A stretch of 64,000 bases of DNA from Roseibium aggregatum (GCF_014692675.1 NZ_JABFCZ010000023.1:58613-122612), one strand, 5' to 3'; counted from the stretch's first letter, positions 1 to 9,730 are shown. Numbers and translations are program-made. Notes: a model not told the origin generated them from the letters alone.

Positions 1-2
1 AC

Positions 3-443
3 CGCAACTGGTGGAGCACCGCCTTCGTCCTGCACGTGGTCTACACCTATCCCTTCGCCTTCCTCGTCATGCTCGCGATCTTCAACCGCTTCGACAAGTC
101 GATCGAGGAGGCCGCCTGGACGCTTGGCGTGCCTCCGGGAAGAACCTTCCGGAAAGTGACGTTCCCGATGATTTTCCCGGGTGTTCTCTCCGCCATGCTG
201 TTCGCGTTCACGCTCAGCTATGACGAGTTTCCCAGGACCCTCTTCACGGGTGGCCGGGAGGTGACCATGCCGATTGCGATCTACGGCACCTTCGCGGTCG
301 AAATCCACCCGAACCTCTTTGCCTTCGGGGTGCTGACGACGCTGTTCTCCTTCGCGCTTCTCACGATCTACGGCGTGCTGATGAGCATGTCCGTGCGTCG
401 GGCCCGTCTGCGGGCGACCGGCCTGCAGGAGGATGTGGCATGA
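3..443 (+). CDS. ABC transporter permease, PotC-like (5' truncated by window edge)
   Basis: This is the C-terminal 146 residues of an inner-membrane permease of the spermidine/putrescine class; the reading frame is open to the window edge, so the start lies outside. The visible part carries the EAA-loop motif (EEAAWTLGVPPGRTF) that contacts the ATPase, followed by two hydrophobic segments (around FPGVLSAMLFAFTLSYDEFP and FGVLTTLFSFALLTIYGVL). Its last codons overlap the next gene by an ATGA junction, so the two are translationally coupled. With the binding protein at 2005 and the ATPase at 3301 it should form one importer. The substrate is not readable from sequence; polyamine-type importers also carry other small nitrogenous compounds. 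Confidence 0.9.
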   Translation, partial: RNWWSTAFVLHVVYTYPFAFLVMLAIFNRFDKSIEEAAWTLGVPPGRTFRKVTFPMIFPGVLSAMLFAFTLSYDEFPRTLFTGGREVTMPIAIYGTFAVEIHPNLFAFGVLTTLFSFALLTIYGVLMSMSVRRARLRATGLQEDVA

Positions 444-1186
444 GCCGGCTCAAGCATCATCGGGCAGTCGTCACGGGTGCCGGGGCCGGTATCGGACGGG
501 CAATTGCCCAGAGGCTGGCCGAAGAGGGCGCGAAAGTTGTCGTCAATGATCTCCTGGCCGAAAGCGCCGAGGCAACGGTTGCCCTGATTTCAAAGGCAGG
601 CGGTACAGCCATCGCTTCTCCCGGAGACGTCAGCAACCCGCAGGACGTGGATCAGGCCTATCGGCTCTGCGAGGACACCTGGGGCCACTGCACGCTCGCG
701 GTGAACAACGCCGGTATCGTGCACCAGGCCCGACTGGCGGAACTGGACCTCGCCGACTGGGACCGCATGATCGCCGTCCACCTGCGCGGGTGTTTCATCG
801 GCTGCCGGCGGGCCATCGGTCCGATGCTGGAGGCCGGTGACGGCGTGATCGTCAATATCGCGTCCCAGCTCGGCCAGATCGGCGGCATCGAACTCACCCA
901 TTACAGCGCGGCGAAGGCCGGGATCATCGGTCTGACCAAGTCGCTCGCGCGCGAAGTCAGCGCGCAGGGTGTGCGCGTTAACGCCGTCGCTCCTGGTCCG
1001 ATCAATACCGAACTGGTGCGCGCCCTTTCGAAAGACTGGCAGGCCGCGAAGGCGGCGGAGCTGCCACTCGGACGTTTTGGAGAACCTGAGGATGTCGCCG
1101 CCACGGTCGCGTTCCTCGCCTCCGATGACGCGAAAATCTACGTCGGCCAGACGCTTGGGCCGAATTCCGGCGACGTGATGCTTTGA
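440..1186 (+). CDS. SDR-family NAD(P)-dependent oxidoreductase
   Basis: A 248-residue classical short-chain dehydrogenase, the usual size for the family. The cofactor motif TGAGAGIG is at residues 12-19, NNAG at 89-92, and the catalytic set is Ser142, Tyr155 and Lys159 (YSAAK). It probably oxidises or reduces an alcohol/ketone in the cytoplasm. The C-terminus departs from the family: the usual TGQxxxVDGG is here YVGQTLGPNSGD, so the substrate pocket or oligomer interface may differ. It overlaps the permease gene by 4 bp and is followed after 14 bp by a second SDR, giving a dehydrogenase pair inside an importer operon. The substrate is unknown. Confidence 0.9.
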   Translation: MSRLKHHRAVVTGAGAGIGRAIAQRLAEEGAKVVVNDLLAESAEATVALISKAGGTAIASPGDVSNPQDVDQAYRLCEDTWGHCTLAVNNAGIVHQARLAELDLADWDRMIAVHLRGCFIGCRRAIGPMLEAGDGVIVNIASQLGQIGGIELTHYSAAKAGIIGLTKSLAREVSAQGVRVNAVAPGPINTELVRALSKDWQAAKAAELPLGRFGEPEDVAATVAFLASDDAKIYVGQTLGPNSGDVML

Positions 1187-1200
1187 AGGAGAAGAACGGC

Positions 1201-1953
1201 ATGAAGACGGTTTTGATCACGGGAGCCGGTATCGGGATCGGTCGGGCGACGGCAAAGGCCTTTGGTGCGGCGGGTTATCGCGTGATCGTGACGGACGTCC
1301 TGCCGGACGAAGGCGCGTCGGTCGTCGAAGAAATCTCCGCGGCCGGCGGGACGGCCGAGTTCCATCCGCTCGATGTGACGTCGACGGAGGCCGCCAATGC
1401 GGTCGTTGCCATGGTGGAAGCCAATTACGGCGCGATCGATACGGTGGTCTGTAATGCCGGCATCGCTCACAAGGTGCCGCTCGATGAACTGAGCGACGAA
1501 AAATGGGACCATACGTTCGACGTCGATCTCAAGGGAATGTTCCGGGTCATTCGCGCGGCCGCGCCCAAGATGCGCGCAGCGGGAACCGGTTCCGTCGTCT
1601 GTCTGTCGTCGATCATGGGCGTTGCCTACGGCTGGGACGAGCATGTTCAGTACTCGTCCGCGAAATCCGGCGTTGTAGGTATGGTTCGGGGTCTTGCGGT
1701 CGAACTGGCGCCGTCCGGCCTCAGGGTCAACGGTGTCGCGCCCGGCTATATCCGCACCGCTCAAGCTCTTTCCGAAAAACATTCTCTCGGCCCGGAAGGT
1801 CTGGCGCAGGCCGCCGACTTCATTCCGATGGGCCGTGTCGGTGAAGCCGAAGACATCGCCGACGTCATCCTTTTCCTCGCTTCGGACGCAGCCCGGTACC
1901 TGACCGGTCAGGTTGTGACCGTTGATGGAGGATTGCTGGTCGGACGCTACTGA
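1201..1953 (+). CDS. SDR-family NAD(P)-dependent oxidoreductase
   Basis: A 250-residue classical SDR. I take the ATG at 1201 because AAGGAG lies about 10 bp upstream; an upstream TTG is less likely. TGAGIGIG is at residues 8-15, a CNAG variant of the NNAG motif is at 84-87, and Ser137, Tyr151 and Lys155 form the active site. The C-terminus has the standard LTGQVVTVDGG. It resembles 3-oxoacyl-ACP reductase/gluconate dehydrogenase-like enzymes, but that level of family naming does not fix a substrate. Together with the preceding SDR it suggests two sequential redox steps on the compound the operon imports. Confidence 0.9.
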   Translation: MKTVLITGAGIGIGRATAKAFGAAGYRVIVTDVLPDEGASVVEEISAAGGTAEFHPLDVTSTEAANAVVAMVEANYGAIDTVVCNAGIAHKVPLDELSDEKWDHTFDVDLKGMFRVIRAAAPKMRAAGTGSVVCLSSIMGVAYGWDEHVQYSSAKSGVVGMVRGLAVELAPSGLRVNGVAPGYIRTAQALSEKHSLGPEGLAQAADFIPMGRVGEAEDIADVILFLASDAARYLTGQVVTVDGGLLVGRY

Positions 1954-2004
1954 AGGCGCCGGCCTGGAGGTGGTCTCGAAAATACCAAACAGAGGGTAAC
2001 AGAC

Positions 2005-3216
2005 ATGGGACAACTTAGCATAAACCGCCGCCGTTTCCTTGCATCGGCCGGCGCTCTCGCCGGAACCGCGACCTTCATGCGTCCGGGCATGCTGCGGGCA
2101 CAGGAACTGGCCAGCCAGGAACTGCGCACGGTCGGCCTGTCCGTGACGGTGCAGGAACGCATTCTGAACGACTTCAAGGCAAAATCCGGCGTAGGCGCCG
2201 TCTCCGGCAAGGCGGATATTTTCCCGAACACGCAGACGGAACTTCTGTCCGGATCCGACGCCTACGACTGCTGGGAAACCATCGGCGAGCGTCTGCCGGC
2301 GATGACCGTCACGAAGACGATCAAACCGATCGATACGGCCGACCTGAAGAACTGGGACAGCATCCGTCCGATCTTTACCGAGACGGATCCCAAGCTGCCG
2401 GCATCTGCCCAGATATCCGGACAGATCTGGGCGGACGAAGCCAAGACGAAACTCTGGATGGTTCCGACCGTCTTCAACTTCGACTCCATCGGCTATCGTC
2501 CGGACCTGGTCAGCGCCGAGGAAGCCAACACCTGGACGTCTCTCTTCGACGAGAAATTCAAGGGCAAGACCGGCCTCAACGTCGATCCCCTGATTGCCTT
2601 TGGTCAGGCGATCCTGGCGATGAATTCGCTGGGTCTGCTTGACGTCAAGAACCCGGGCAATCCGAATGCCGAGGAAATCGATGAAGCGGCCAAGTTCCTT
2701 GTGTCCAAGAAGAAGGATGGTCAGTTCCGCGCCCTTTGGGGTGACTTTGGTGAACTCGTCAACCTGCTGGCTTCCGGCGAAATGATCCTTGCCGACGCCT
2801 GGCAGCCGGCCGTGATGGCGGTGAAGGCGCAGGGCATCCAGTGTTCCTATGCCGTTCCGAAGGAAGGCTACCGGGGCTGGGCCATCGGTATTTCCGAGAT
2901 CGCGAACACGCCGAACGAGGAAGCGGTCAAGGCCTATGCCGACTACTGGCTCTCCGGTCCCCCGGCCATCACCGTGTCCGAGCAGGGCTACTACTCGCCG
3001 ACCACCAAGATCAAGGACGTCATGGATCCCGACAAATATGCCTTCTGGTACGAGGGCAAGCCGTGGGTCGGTCCGGAAGAACGCGGCATCAAGGAAGGCG
3101 ACCTGCGCGACGGCGGGTCTCTCGAAGAGCGTGCGTCTCACGTGGCGTACTGGCACCAGTGGCCGGACGAATACGATCACCTGATCGCGCGTTGGGACGA
3201 GTTCCTGAGCGCCTGA
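2005..3216 (+). CDS. Extracellular solute-binding protein, polyamine-type ABC importer
   Basis: A 403-residue periplasmic binding protein of the PotD/PotF-like group. The N-terminus has a twin-arginine export signal (NRRRFLASAG near residues 8-17) followed by a hydrophobic stretch and a likely cleavage site near LRAQE. Tat export implies folding before secretion. Conserved-looking binding-protein segments include SGSDAYDCWE and SYAVPKEGYRGWAIG. It is preceded by a 51-bp gap and followed by a strong hairpin before the ATPase gene, an arrangement often seen where binding proteins are made in excess over membrane components. It is the specificity component of the importer whose permease begins upstream of the window. 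Confidence 0.92.
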   Translation: MGQLSINRRRFLASAGALAGTATFMRPGMLRAQELASQELRTVGLSVTVQERILNDFKAKSGVGAVSGKADIFPNTQTELLSGSDAYDCWETIGERLPAMTVTKTIKPIDTADLKNWDSIRPIFTETDPKLPASAQISGQIWADEAKTKLWMVPTVFNFDSIGYRPDLVSAEEANTWTSLFDEKFKGKTGLNVDPLIAFGQAILAMNSLGLLDVKNPGNPNAEEIDEAAKFLVSKKKDGQFRALWGDFGELVNLLASGEMILADAWQPAVMAVKAQGIQCSYAVPKEGYRGWAIGISEIANTPNEEAVKAYADYWLSGPPAITVSEQGYYSPTTKIKDVMDPDKYAFWYEGKPWVGPEERGIKEGDLRDGGSLEERASHVAYWHQWPDEYDHLIARWDEFLSA

Positions 3217-3233
3217 CCTGAAACGACCCCTGT

Positions 3234-3259
3234 CCCGGGAGGAAAGTCTTCCTCCCGGG
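3234..3259 (+). terminator. GC-rich hairpin after the binding-protein gene
   Basis: A perfect 11-bp stem (CCCGGGAGGAA paired with TTCCTCCCGGG, loop AGTC) lies 18 bp after the binding-protein stop and 42 bp before the ATPase start. No U-tract follows directly, though a TTTTT occurs about 14 bp further on. It more likely stabilises the upstream mRNA or partly attenuates than acts as a full terminator, since the next gene belongs to the same importer. Confidence 0.6.
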
Positions 3260-3300
3260 CTCCTTCCGGTAATTTTTGTTTTCTCGAGGATTGGTTCGTC

Positions 3301-4410
3301 ATGGCCGATTACGACCTGGAGCTTGTCAAGCTTCGCAAGGTTTATCCCGGCGGTACTGTTGCCGTCGAAGGCTTCGATCTGAGGGTCGAGCGGGGAGAGT
3401 TCATCTCCTTCGTCGGGCCGTCGGGTTGCGGCAAGACGACGACCCTGCGGATGATTGCCGGGCTCGAAAGCATCAGTGGCGGCGATCTCCTGATCCGCGG
3501 CCAGAACTTCACCCAGGTACCGACGGAACGGCGTCCGACCTCAACGATTTTCCAGAATTACGCGATCTTTCCGCATATGACCGTGCGCCAGAACATCGAG
3601 TTCGGGCTGCACGTCCGCAAGGTCGCTTCAGCCGACGTGAAGAAGCGTGTGGATTCCATCATCGACAAGCTGCAGCTCGGCGATATCGCCAACGCCAAGG
3701 AAGGCTCCCTGTCCGGCGGCCAGAAACAGCGCCTGGCTCTTGCGCGTGGCCTGGTTACGGAACCGGAGATCCTCCTGCTCGACGAACCGCTGGGCGCCCT
3801 GGACGCGAACCTGCGCAAATCGATCCAGGAAGAACTCAAGATTCTCCAGCGCGAGCTGAACATCACCTTCGTTTTCGTCACCCATGCCCAGTCGGAGGCC
3901 TTGAGCATGGGCGACCGGGTCGTCGTCATGAATTCCGGCAAGGTGGAGCAGATATCAGCACCGTTCGATCTCTACACCCGGCCGAAATCGCCCTTCGTCG
4001 CCCGTTTCATCGGACGCAACAAGATCATCGAAGGCCAGCTCTCGGAGGCGGCAAACGGCCGGGCGGTGGTCAGGACCCGCTTCGGAACGCTTTCCGGCGT
4101 GCCGTCCTTCGATACGTCGACGGCCTCGACCGATGCGAGGGTTCTGCTTGTGGCTCCTTCCGAATATGTCGATATCCTGCCGGCCGGAGCGCCGCAGGAC
4201 GGTGGGCAGACCGACACCGTGTCCGGCCAGGTGAGCGCGATCGATGCTGTCGGCCAGTTCGTCTATGTCACGGTCCGCCTCGATGAAGATCTGAGCATCC
4301 GCATAGAGACCCACCGGGAAAAGATCGGCCAACGCGGTATCGAAATTGGCGGTCAGGTCGACCTGCGCTGGCAGTCCGAGCGGGCGACTGTCGTCCTGGA
4401 AGCTGCGTGA
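3301..4410 (+). CDS. ABC transporter ATP-binding protein, PotA-like
   Basis: A 369-residue cytoplasmic ATPase that powers the importer encoded around it. Walker [10 protein letters not shown] is at residues 39-47, the signature LSGGQ at 137-141, Walker B ILLLDE at 157-162, and the H-loop in FVTHAQSEA. The C-terminal third (from about residue 235) is the regulatory TOBE-type domain typical of PotA/CysA/UgpC ATPases, including the IGRNK entry motif. The length is normal. It is followed after 6 bp by the amidase gene, supporting one transcript from the permease through the hydantoinase-like genes. Confidence 0.93.
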   Translation: MADYDLELVKLRKVYPGGTVAVEGFDLRVERGEFISFVGPSGCGKTTTLRMIAGLESISGGDLLIRGQNFTQVPTERRPTSTIFQNYAIFPHMTVRQNIEFGLHVRKVASADVKKRVDSIIDKLQLGDIANAKEGSLSGGQKQRLALARGLVTEPEILLLDEPLGALDANLRKSIQEELKILQRELNITFVFVTHAQSEALSMGDRVVVMNSGKVEQISAPFDLYTRPKSPFVARFIGRNKIIEGQLSEAANGRAVVRTRFGTLSGVPSFDTSTASTDARVLLVAPSEYVDILPAGAPQDGGQTDTVSGQVSAIDAVGQFVYVTVRLDEDLSIRIETHREKIGQRGIEIGGQVDLRWQSERATVVLEAA

Positions 4411-4416
4411 TTTGAG

Positions 4417-5787
4417 ATGCAGGACGTTGACCACCTGGCGCGCCAATCAGCGGCTTCGATTGCCCGGGCGCTGGCGGCCGGACAAGCCGACCCGGTCCGA
4501 TTGACCGAGCACTGCCTGGAGAAGATCGGGCAGCAGACATCTCCCGTATTCCTGAATGTGACGGCGGACCGGGCACTTCGGGAGGCGGAGGCCGCTTTCA
4601 AGCGGCTGAAAGCCGGCAATCCGGCATCGCCGCTCGACGGTGTCCCCATGGCGTGGAAGGACCTTGTCGACTTCAAGGGTGAAACCACGACGGCAGCCTC
4701 CGATATCTATCGCAACGCGGCGCCTGCCAGCGACGATGCCCCGGTCCTGGCCAATGCGACAAATGCGGGCATGATTGCCCTCGGCAAGGTCAATCTTTCG
4801 GAGTTCGCTTATTCGGGCCTCGGACTGAATCCGCATTTCGGCACGCCGTTGAACCCGCACGATCCGGTCACACCACGAGCGCCGGGCGGGTCTTCGTCGG
4901 CGTCAGCTGTTGCGGTCGCCTCCGGGCTCGCGCCCTGCGCAATCGGAACGGATACCGGCGGATCGATCCGTATTCCGGCCGCATTCAACGGAGTGGTCGG
5001 CTGCAAGTCCTCCGAAGGCCGGATTCCCACGAAAGGCGTTTTCGCACTGTCGAAGACACTCGACACGGTCGGGCCGCTGGCCCGTTCCGTTGAGGATTGC
5101 GTCCTGCTCGACATGGTTCTTCGCGGTGCGGTGACGACGCCGGTAAGGCGGATTCCGGCGGAGACTCTCAGGATCTTCGTTCCGGAGACCGTTGTCCTCG
5201 ACGATCTCGAGCCTGCCGTTGCCGAAAATTTCGAAAACAGTCTGTCGCGTCTGGAGCGCGCGGGAGCGCGCCTCACCAGAGGCCCCTTGCCGGAATTCAC
5301 AGAAGCGGCGCGCCTTGCCGAAGAAGCCGGATCGATCACCGCTGCGGAAGCCTATGTGGAACACCGCGACCTGGTCGACGGGCCGCAGGCGGGGCGTATC
5401 GATCGGCGTGTCGTGGCCCGCATCGAGCGCGGCAAGGCCATGTCGGCCGCCGACCTGATCAGGCTGAACAGGGTGCGTGCCGCTGGAATGGCCGCCATCG
5501 GCGACCGTCTTGACGGCGCATTCATGGTCATGCCGACGACCCCTCATGTCGCTCCGGCCATCGCGCCGCTGGAGGCGGACGATGCGCTGTTTCACAGGAT
5601 CAACCTGAAAACCCTGCGCAACACCATGCTTGGAAACTTCTTCAATCTGCCCGGTGTTGCACTCCCCAACGGAACGGATGCCGGCAGCATGCCGACCAGT
5701 TTCCTGCTGTGCGCCATCGGCAACGACGACGAGCGGCTGCTGGGAGCCGCGCTCGAAGTCGAGCGCGTACTCATGGCAGCCAACTGA
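4417..5787 (+). CDS. Amidase (amidase-signature family)
   Basis: A 456-residue amidase-signature enzyme that hydrolyses a C-N amide bond. The Ser-cisSer-Lys triad is visible as Lys81 (AWKDL), Ser159 in the GGSSSASAVAVASG segment and the nucleophile Ser183 in GTDTGGSIRIPA. The length is usual for the family, which also includes the GatA amidotransferase subunit, but no gatB or gatC is adjacent, so a catabolic amidase is the better reading. The gene sits 6 bp after the ATPase and 39 bp before hyuA. Amidase with HyuA/HyuB fits stepwise opening of a cyclic amide or hydantoin-like compound; the actual substrate is inferred only from context. Confidence 0.9.
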   Translation: MQDVDHLARQSAASIARALAAGQADPVRLTEHCLEKIGQQTSPVFLNVTADRALREAEAAFKRLKAGNPASPLDGVPMAWKDLVDFKGETTTAASDIYRNAAPASDDAPVLANATNAGMIALGKVNLSEFAYSGLGLNPHFGTPLNPHDPVTPRAPGGSSSASAVAVASGLAPCAIGTDTGGSIRIPAAFNGVVGCKSSEGRIPTKGVFALSKTLDTVGPLARSVEDCVLLDMVLRGAVTTPVRRIPAETLRIFVPETVVLDDLEPAVAENFENSLSRLERAGARLTRGPLPEFTEAARLAEEAGSITAAEAYVEHRDLVDGPQAGRIDRRVVARIERGKAMSAADLIRLNRVRAAGMAAIGDRLDGAFMVMPTTPHVAPAIAPLEADDALFHRINLKTLRNTMLGNFFNLPGVALPNGTDAGSMPTSFLLCAIGNDDERLLGAALEVERVLMAAN

Positions 5788-5826
5788 CAACGAAATCACT
5801 GAACAAGAACTGCAAAGGATAACAGG

Positions 5827-7917
5827 ATGATACGAGTAGGTGTGGACGTCGGGGGGACATTCACGGACATTGTTCTGGAACGGTCCCTGGCAAATACGGG
5901 CGAGCAGCAGGTTTTCGTCACCAAGGTGCCGAGCACCCTTCACGATCAGTCCGAAGGCGTGGTCAAGGGCGTGCTGCAGGTATGCCGCCTCGCCGGTGTC
6001 GAGCCCGGCGATATCGACATGCTGTTTCACGGCACGACGGTTGCCACCAACATGGTCATCGAACGCAACGGCGCCGAAGTCGGTATGCTGACCACCAGGG
6101 GCTTCCGCGACATCCTGCACATGGGCCGGCACAAGCGGCCGCACAATTTCAGTCTCCAGTTCGACGTTCCCTGGCAGTCGAAGCCGCTGGTCAAGCGCCG
6201 GAACCGGATTCCGATCACCGAGCGGATCCTGCCGCCGGACGGATCGGTGGAGGTCGGCCTGGACGAGGACGAGGTGCGCGAGGCCGCGAAACTCTTCGCC
6301 AAGCGCGGGCTGGATGCCGTCATCATTTCGTTCCTGTTCTCGTTCCTCAACGACTCCCATGAACAGCGGGCCAAGGAAATCGTCCGGGAAGTCATGCCGG
6401 ACGCCTATGTTTGCGCGTCCTCGGAAGTGGTCAACGTGATCCGCGAATACGAGCGGTTCAGTTCGACGGCGATGAACGCCTATATCGGCCCCAAGACGGC
6501 GCGTTATCTCTCCAACCTGGAAAACCGGCTGAAGGAAAACGGCGTCAATGCCATCGTTCGCATCATGCAGTCGAACGGCGGCATCTCGACCGTGGAGAAT
6601 TCGTCGGAGCGGCCGATCGGCCTGTTGCTGTCCGGTCCGGCGGGCGGTGTGATCGGCGGGCGCTGGACCGGCGGACACTGCTATACCGGCAACGTGATCA
6701 CCATCGACATTGGCGGAACCTCCGCCGATATCTCCGTGATCCAGGACGGCGAACTGCGGATCAAGAACCCGCGCGACACGGAGGTCGCAAGCCTGCCGGT
6801 GCTGGTTCCCATGATCGACATCGACGCCATCGGCGCGGGGGGCGGCTCCATCGCCTATATCGATGCAGGCGGTGCGTTCCGTGTGGGGCCGCGGTCGGCC
6901 GGCGCGACGCCGGGGCCGGCCTGCTATGGCAATGGCGGCACGGAACCGACGGTCACCGACGCGCAGGTCGCGCTCGGACGCCTCGATCCCGAGCATTTCC
7001 TGGGCGGCGACATCAGCATCGATCCCGAGCTGGCGAACAAGGCAATCGAGGAAAACATCGCCAAGCCGCTGGGGTTCTCGGTTACCGAGGCCGCGCTTGG
7101 CATTCTGAAGGTGATCAACAACAACATGGCGCTGGCCATCAACGCCAACTCGGTCGCGAAGGGGATCGATCCCCGCAGCTTCACCCTGATGGGCTTCGGC
7201 GGTGCCGGGCCGCTCCATTCGGTGGCGCTGGGCGAGATCATAGGCGCCAAGGACGTCATTTCACCGTTGCAGCCGGGCATCACGGCGGCGATGGGCCTGC
7301 TGGTGACCGACCTGCAGTACGAATACACCCGTTCGCTCCTGGCGTTCCTGAATACCGCCGACGCGGATACCTTTGCGCGTATCAACAGCATTGCCGATGC
7401 CTTGCTCGCGGAAGCCGATGCCCAGCTTGAATCCGACGGTATTCCCAAGGAGGCGCGCCGCTTCCGGAAGGTCATGGAATGCCGCTATGTCGGACAGGGC
7501 TTCGAGCTGCGCGCCGACATGCCGGACGGTCCGCTGACCGCCGACAACGTGAAAGTGGTGATCGACAATTTCTACGATGTCCACAAACAGCAATACGGCC
7601 ATGCCTTCCGCGATCAGACGACCGAGGCGGTAACAATCCGCGTAGTCGCCAATGCAGCCGTCGAGCAACTGCGCCTGCCCGACCTGCCGAAAGGCGGCCG
7701 GTCGAATCCCGAGGCTGCCCTGCTTTACACCCGCAAAACCGTCTTCGACGACGACGTTGCGGTCGACACCCCGCGCTACGACCGGATGAAGCTCGAAGCC
7801 GACGACACGATCACCGGACCGGCTTTGATCACGCAGCACAATTCCACGACGCTGGTGCCTCCCGGCCATACCGCGACCGTCCTCGGTCACGGTGACCTTC
7901 GCATCGCGCGCAACTGA
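5827..7917 (+). CDS. hyuA: Hydantoinase/oxoprolinase family protein, subunit A
   Basis: A 696-residue HyuA-family protein with an ASKHA-type ATPase fold. The first phosphate motif DVGGTFTDIV is at residues 7-16, FHGTTVATNMV near 64, a second phosphate motif DIGGTSADIS near 298, and GAGGGS shortly after. The family includes ATP-dependent N-methylhydantoinase, 5-oxoprolinase and the acetone/acetophenone carboxylase subunits, which activate a lactam or ketone with ATP together with a B subunit. The B subunit follows after 18 bp. Sequence alone does not decide among these reactions; the adjacent amidase favours a lactam or hydantoin substrate. Confidence 0.92.
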   Translation: MIRVGVDVGGTFTDIVLERSLANTGEQQVFVTKVPSTLHDQSEGVVKGVLQVCRLAGVEPGDIDMLFHGTTVATNMVIERNGAEVGMLTTRGFRDILHMGRHKRPHNFSLQFDVPWQSKPLVKRRNRIPITERILPPDGSVEVGLDEDEVREAAKLFAKRGLDAVIISFLFSFLNDSHEQRAKEIVREVMPDAYVCASSEVVNVIREYERFSSTAMNAYIGPKTARYLSNLENRLKENGVNAIVRIMQSNGGISTVENSSERPIGLLLSGPAGGVIGGRWTGGHCYTGNVITIDIGGTSADISVIQDGELRIKNPRDTEVASLPVLVPMIDIDAIGAGGGSIAYIDAGGAFRVGPRSAGATPGPACYGNGGTEPTVTDAQVALGRLDPEHFLGGDISIDPELANKAIEENIAKPLGFSVTEAALGILKVINNNMALAINANSVAKGIDPRSFTLMGFGGAGPLHSVALGEIIGAKDVISPLQPGITAAMGLLVTDLQYEYTRSLLAFLNTADADTFARINSIADALLAEADAQLESDGIPKEARRFRKVMECRYVGQGFELRADMPDGPLTADNVKVVIDNFYDVHKQQYGHAFRDQTTEAVTIRVVANAAVEQLRLPDLPKGGRSNPEAALLYTRKTVFDDDVAVDTPRYDRMKLEADDTITGPALITQHNSTTLVPPGHTATVLGHGDLRIARN

Positions 7918-7935
7918 CACTCAGGAGATCGAACA

Positions 7936-9708
7936 ATGACAACCGAACTCGATCCGATCACGCTACAGGTCGTCGGCGGCGCCCTGCATTCCATCGCCGA
8001 GCAGATGGGCAATGTGCTTTATCGCATGAGCTATTCGTCGATTATCCGCGAAAGCCAGGATCTCGGCGCGGGCCTTTTCGACACGGAGTACAACACGCTG
8101 TGCGAATCCGATTCCACGCCGATGCATATCGGTTCGCTGCCGGGCTACCTGCGCGGTATCGAACAGACCGTGCCGCTCGATGCCTGGAAGCCCGGCGACT
8201 GTGTGATCCACAATCACCCCTACAAGGGCGCCAGCCACTCGCCGGACATCGCTATCGTCATGCCTGTGTTCTTCGAGGGCGAGCTGGTGGGCTTTTCCGC
8301 CAACACGGCGCACCACGTCGATATCGGCGCGGCGACGCCCGGCCTGATCATCGATGTGCCTGACGTGTGGGCGGAGGGCATGCTGCTCGACGGCGTCAAG
8401 CTCTACGAGGAAGGCAAGCGCAACGAGCATCTGTGGAAATACATCCGGGACAACACCCGCGTGCCTGGACTTGTGATGGGCGACCTGGAAGCCCAGATCG
8501 CCTCGGCCGAACTCGGCGTGCGCCGGTTTGAGGAATTGCTCAAGACCTACGGCAAGGACACCGTCCTTCAGGCGACTCGCCAGCTGATGGACTATACCGA
8601 GCGCATGATGCGCCGGGAAATCGCGAAGATTCCGGACGGCGAATATTTCGCCGAAGGCTTCCTCGATGACGACGGCCGCAACCGGGACAAGACCCTGCCG
8701 ATCAAGGTCTGCGTCCGGGTGACCGGCGACAGTGTCGAGATCGATCTGACCGGTTCCTCTCCGCAGGTGCCGACCGCCTTCAACGTGCCCTTTGACGGCT
8801 CGACCATGGTGGCGGCGTTTTTCGTCTTCCGGGCGATGTTGCTCGATACCTACACGACCACGGAATACGTGCCCCAGAACGAAGGCTCGTTCCGTCCGAT
8901 CAAGGTAACCGCCCCGAAGGGCTGTATCTTCAACCCGATCATGCCGGCTGCGGCCGAGGCACGCTTCTGTCAGATCCAGCGCATGTCCGATCTGGTGATC
9001 AAGGCGCTGTCGCCGGTCCTGCCGGACAAGTGTACCGCGGGCAATGCGGCGACTCTTTCGTTCGCCGCCTATTCGGGCGTGCGGCCGAATGGCGAATACT
9101 GGGTGTTCCTGGAAGTGAACGAGGCGGCCATGGGCGGACGCCCGGCCTCCGACGGCCCGGACACGGTCGAGGAACTGATGCGCAACACGCGCAACAATCC
9201 CCTGGAAGACCTCGGCATGCACCTGCCGCTGATTTGCGACCGTTACGAAGTGCGCGACGACGTGCCTCCGGGCGCTGGCAAGTTCCGCGGCGGTTCCGGC
9301 GTGGTGAAATCCCAGCGTTACCTGACGCCGGGCTACATGACCCATGAATCCGACCGTCATCTCGACGTGCCGTGGGGCGTGTTCGGCGGCAAGGAAGGCG
9401 CTGTCGGCAAGATGGAAATCTACAACGCCGAACGCCCTGACGATATTCGGCAGGAGTATTCGAAATTCTCCGGCCTGCGCACGGAAGCAGGTGACGTCGT
9501 CAGCTACTTCTCGCCGTCCGGCGGCGGCTACGGCAATCCGCTGGAGCGCGATCCGCACAAGGTTCTCGACGATGTGCTCGACGGCTTCATCGGCGTCGAC
9601 CACGCCAGGGAAGCCTATGGCGTCGTGCTGAAGGAAGTCGATAACGGCTACGGCTGGGATCTCGATCTGGCTGCCACCGAAGCGTTGCGGGCTCAAGCAG
9701 CAGCCTGA
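7936..9708 (+). CDS. hyuB: Hydantoinase B family protein, subunit B
   Basis: A 590-residue HyuB-family subunit, preceded by a good ribosome binding site (CAGGAG). Recognisable family segments are the N-terminal DPITLQVVGGALHSIAEQMG, the acidic FDTEYNTLCESDSTPMHIG region, HNHPYKGASHSPD with potential metal ligands, and the glycine-rich C-terminal SPSGGGYGNPLERDP. It pairs with HyuA to form the ATP-dependent hydrolase or carboxylase. It is the last gene of the + strand operon and is followed by a strong terminator. A second HyuB lies convergently 97 bp downstream and is clearly related but not a recent copy. Confidence 0.92.
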   Translation: MTTELDPITLQVVGGALHSIAEQMGNVLYRMSYSSIIRESQDLGAGLFDTEYNTLCESDSTPMHIGSLPGYLRGIEQTVPLDAWKPGDCVIHNHPYKGASHSPDIAIVMPVFFEGELVGFSANTAHHVDIGAATPGLIIDVPDVWAEGMLLDGVKLYEEGKRNEHLWKYIRDNTRVPGLVMGDLEAQIASAELGVRRFEELLKTYGKDTVLQATRQLMDYTERMMRREIAKIPDGEYFAEGFLDDDGRNRDKTLPIKVCVRVTGDSVEIDLTGSSPQVPTAFNVPFDGSTMVAAFFVFRAMLLDTYTTTEYVPQNEGSFRPIKVTAPKGCIFNPIMPAAAEARFCQIQRMSDLVIKALSPVLPDKCTAGNAATLSFAAYSGVRPNGEYWVFLEVNEAAMGGRPASDGPDTVEELMRNTRNNPLEDLGMHLPLICDRYEVRDDVPPGAGKFRGGSGVVKSQRYLTPGYMTHESDRHLDVPWGVFGGKEGAVGKMEIYNAERPDDIRQEYSKFSGLRTEAGDVVSYFSPSGGGYGNPLERDPHKVLDDVLDGFIGVDHAREAYGVVLKEVDNGYGWDLDLAATEALRAQAAA

Positions 9709-9730
9709 GCGCAGCTTGAAAAAAGAAGAG

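Noticed and set aside
1138..3180. A 680-codon open frame on the - strand across the binding-protein gene
   Set aside because: It is exactly opposite a Tat-signal binding protein with clear family motifs; the translation is Arg/Gly/His-rich with no domain pattern, as GC-rich antisense frames are.
4903..7218. A 771-codon - strand frame opposite the amidase and hyuA genes
   Set aside because: It spans two well-supported genes in antisense and shows no recognisable motif.
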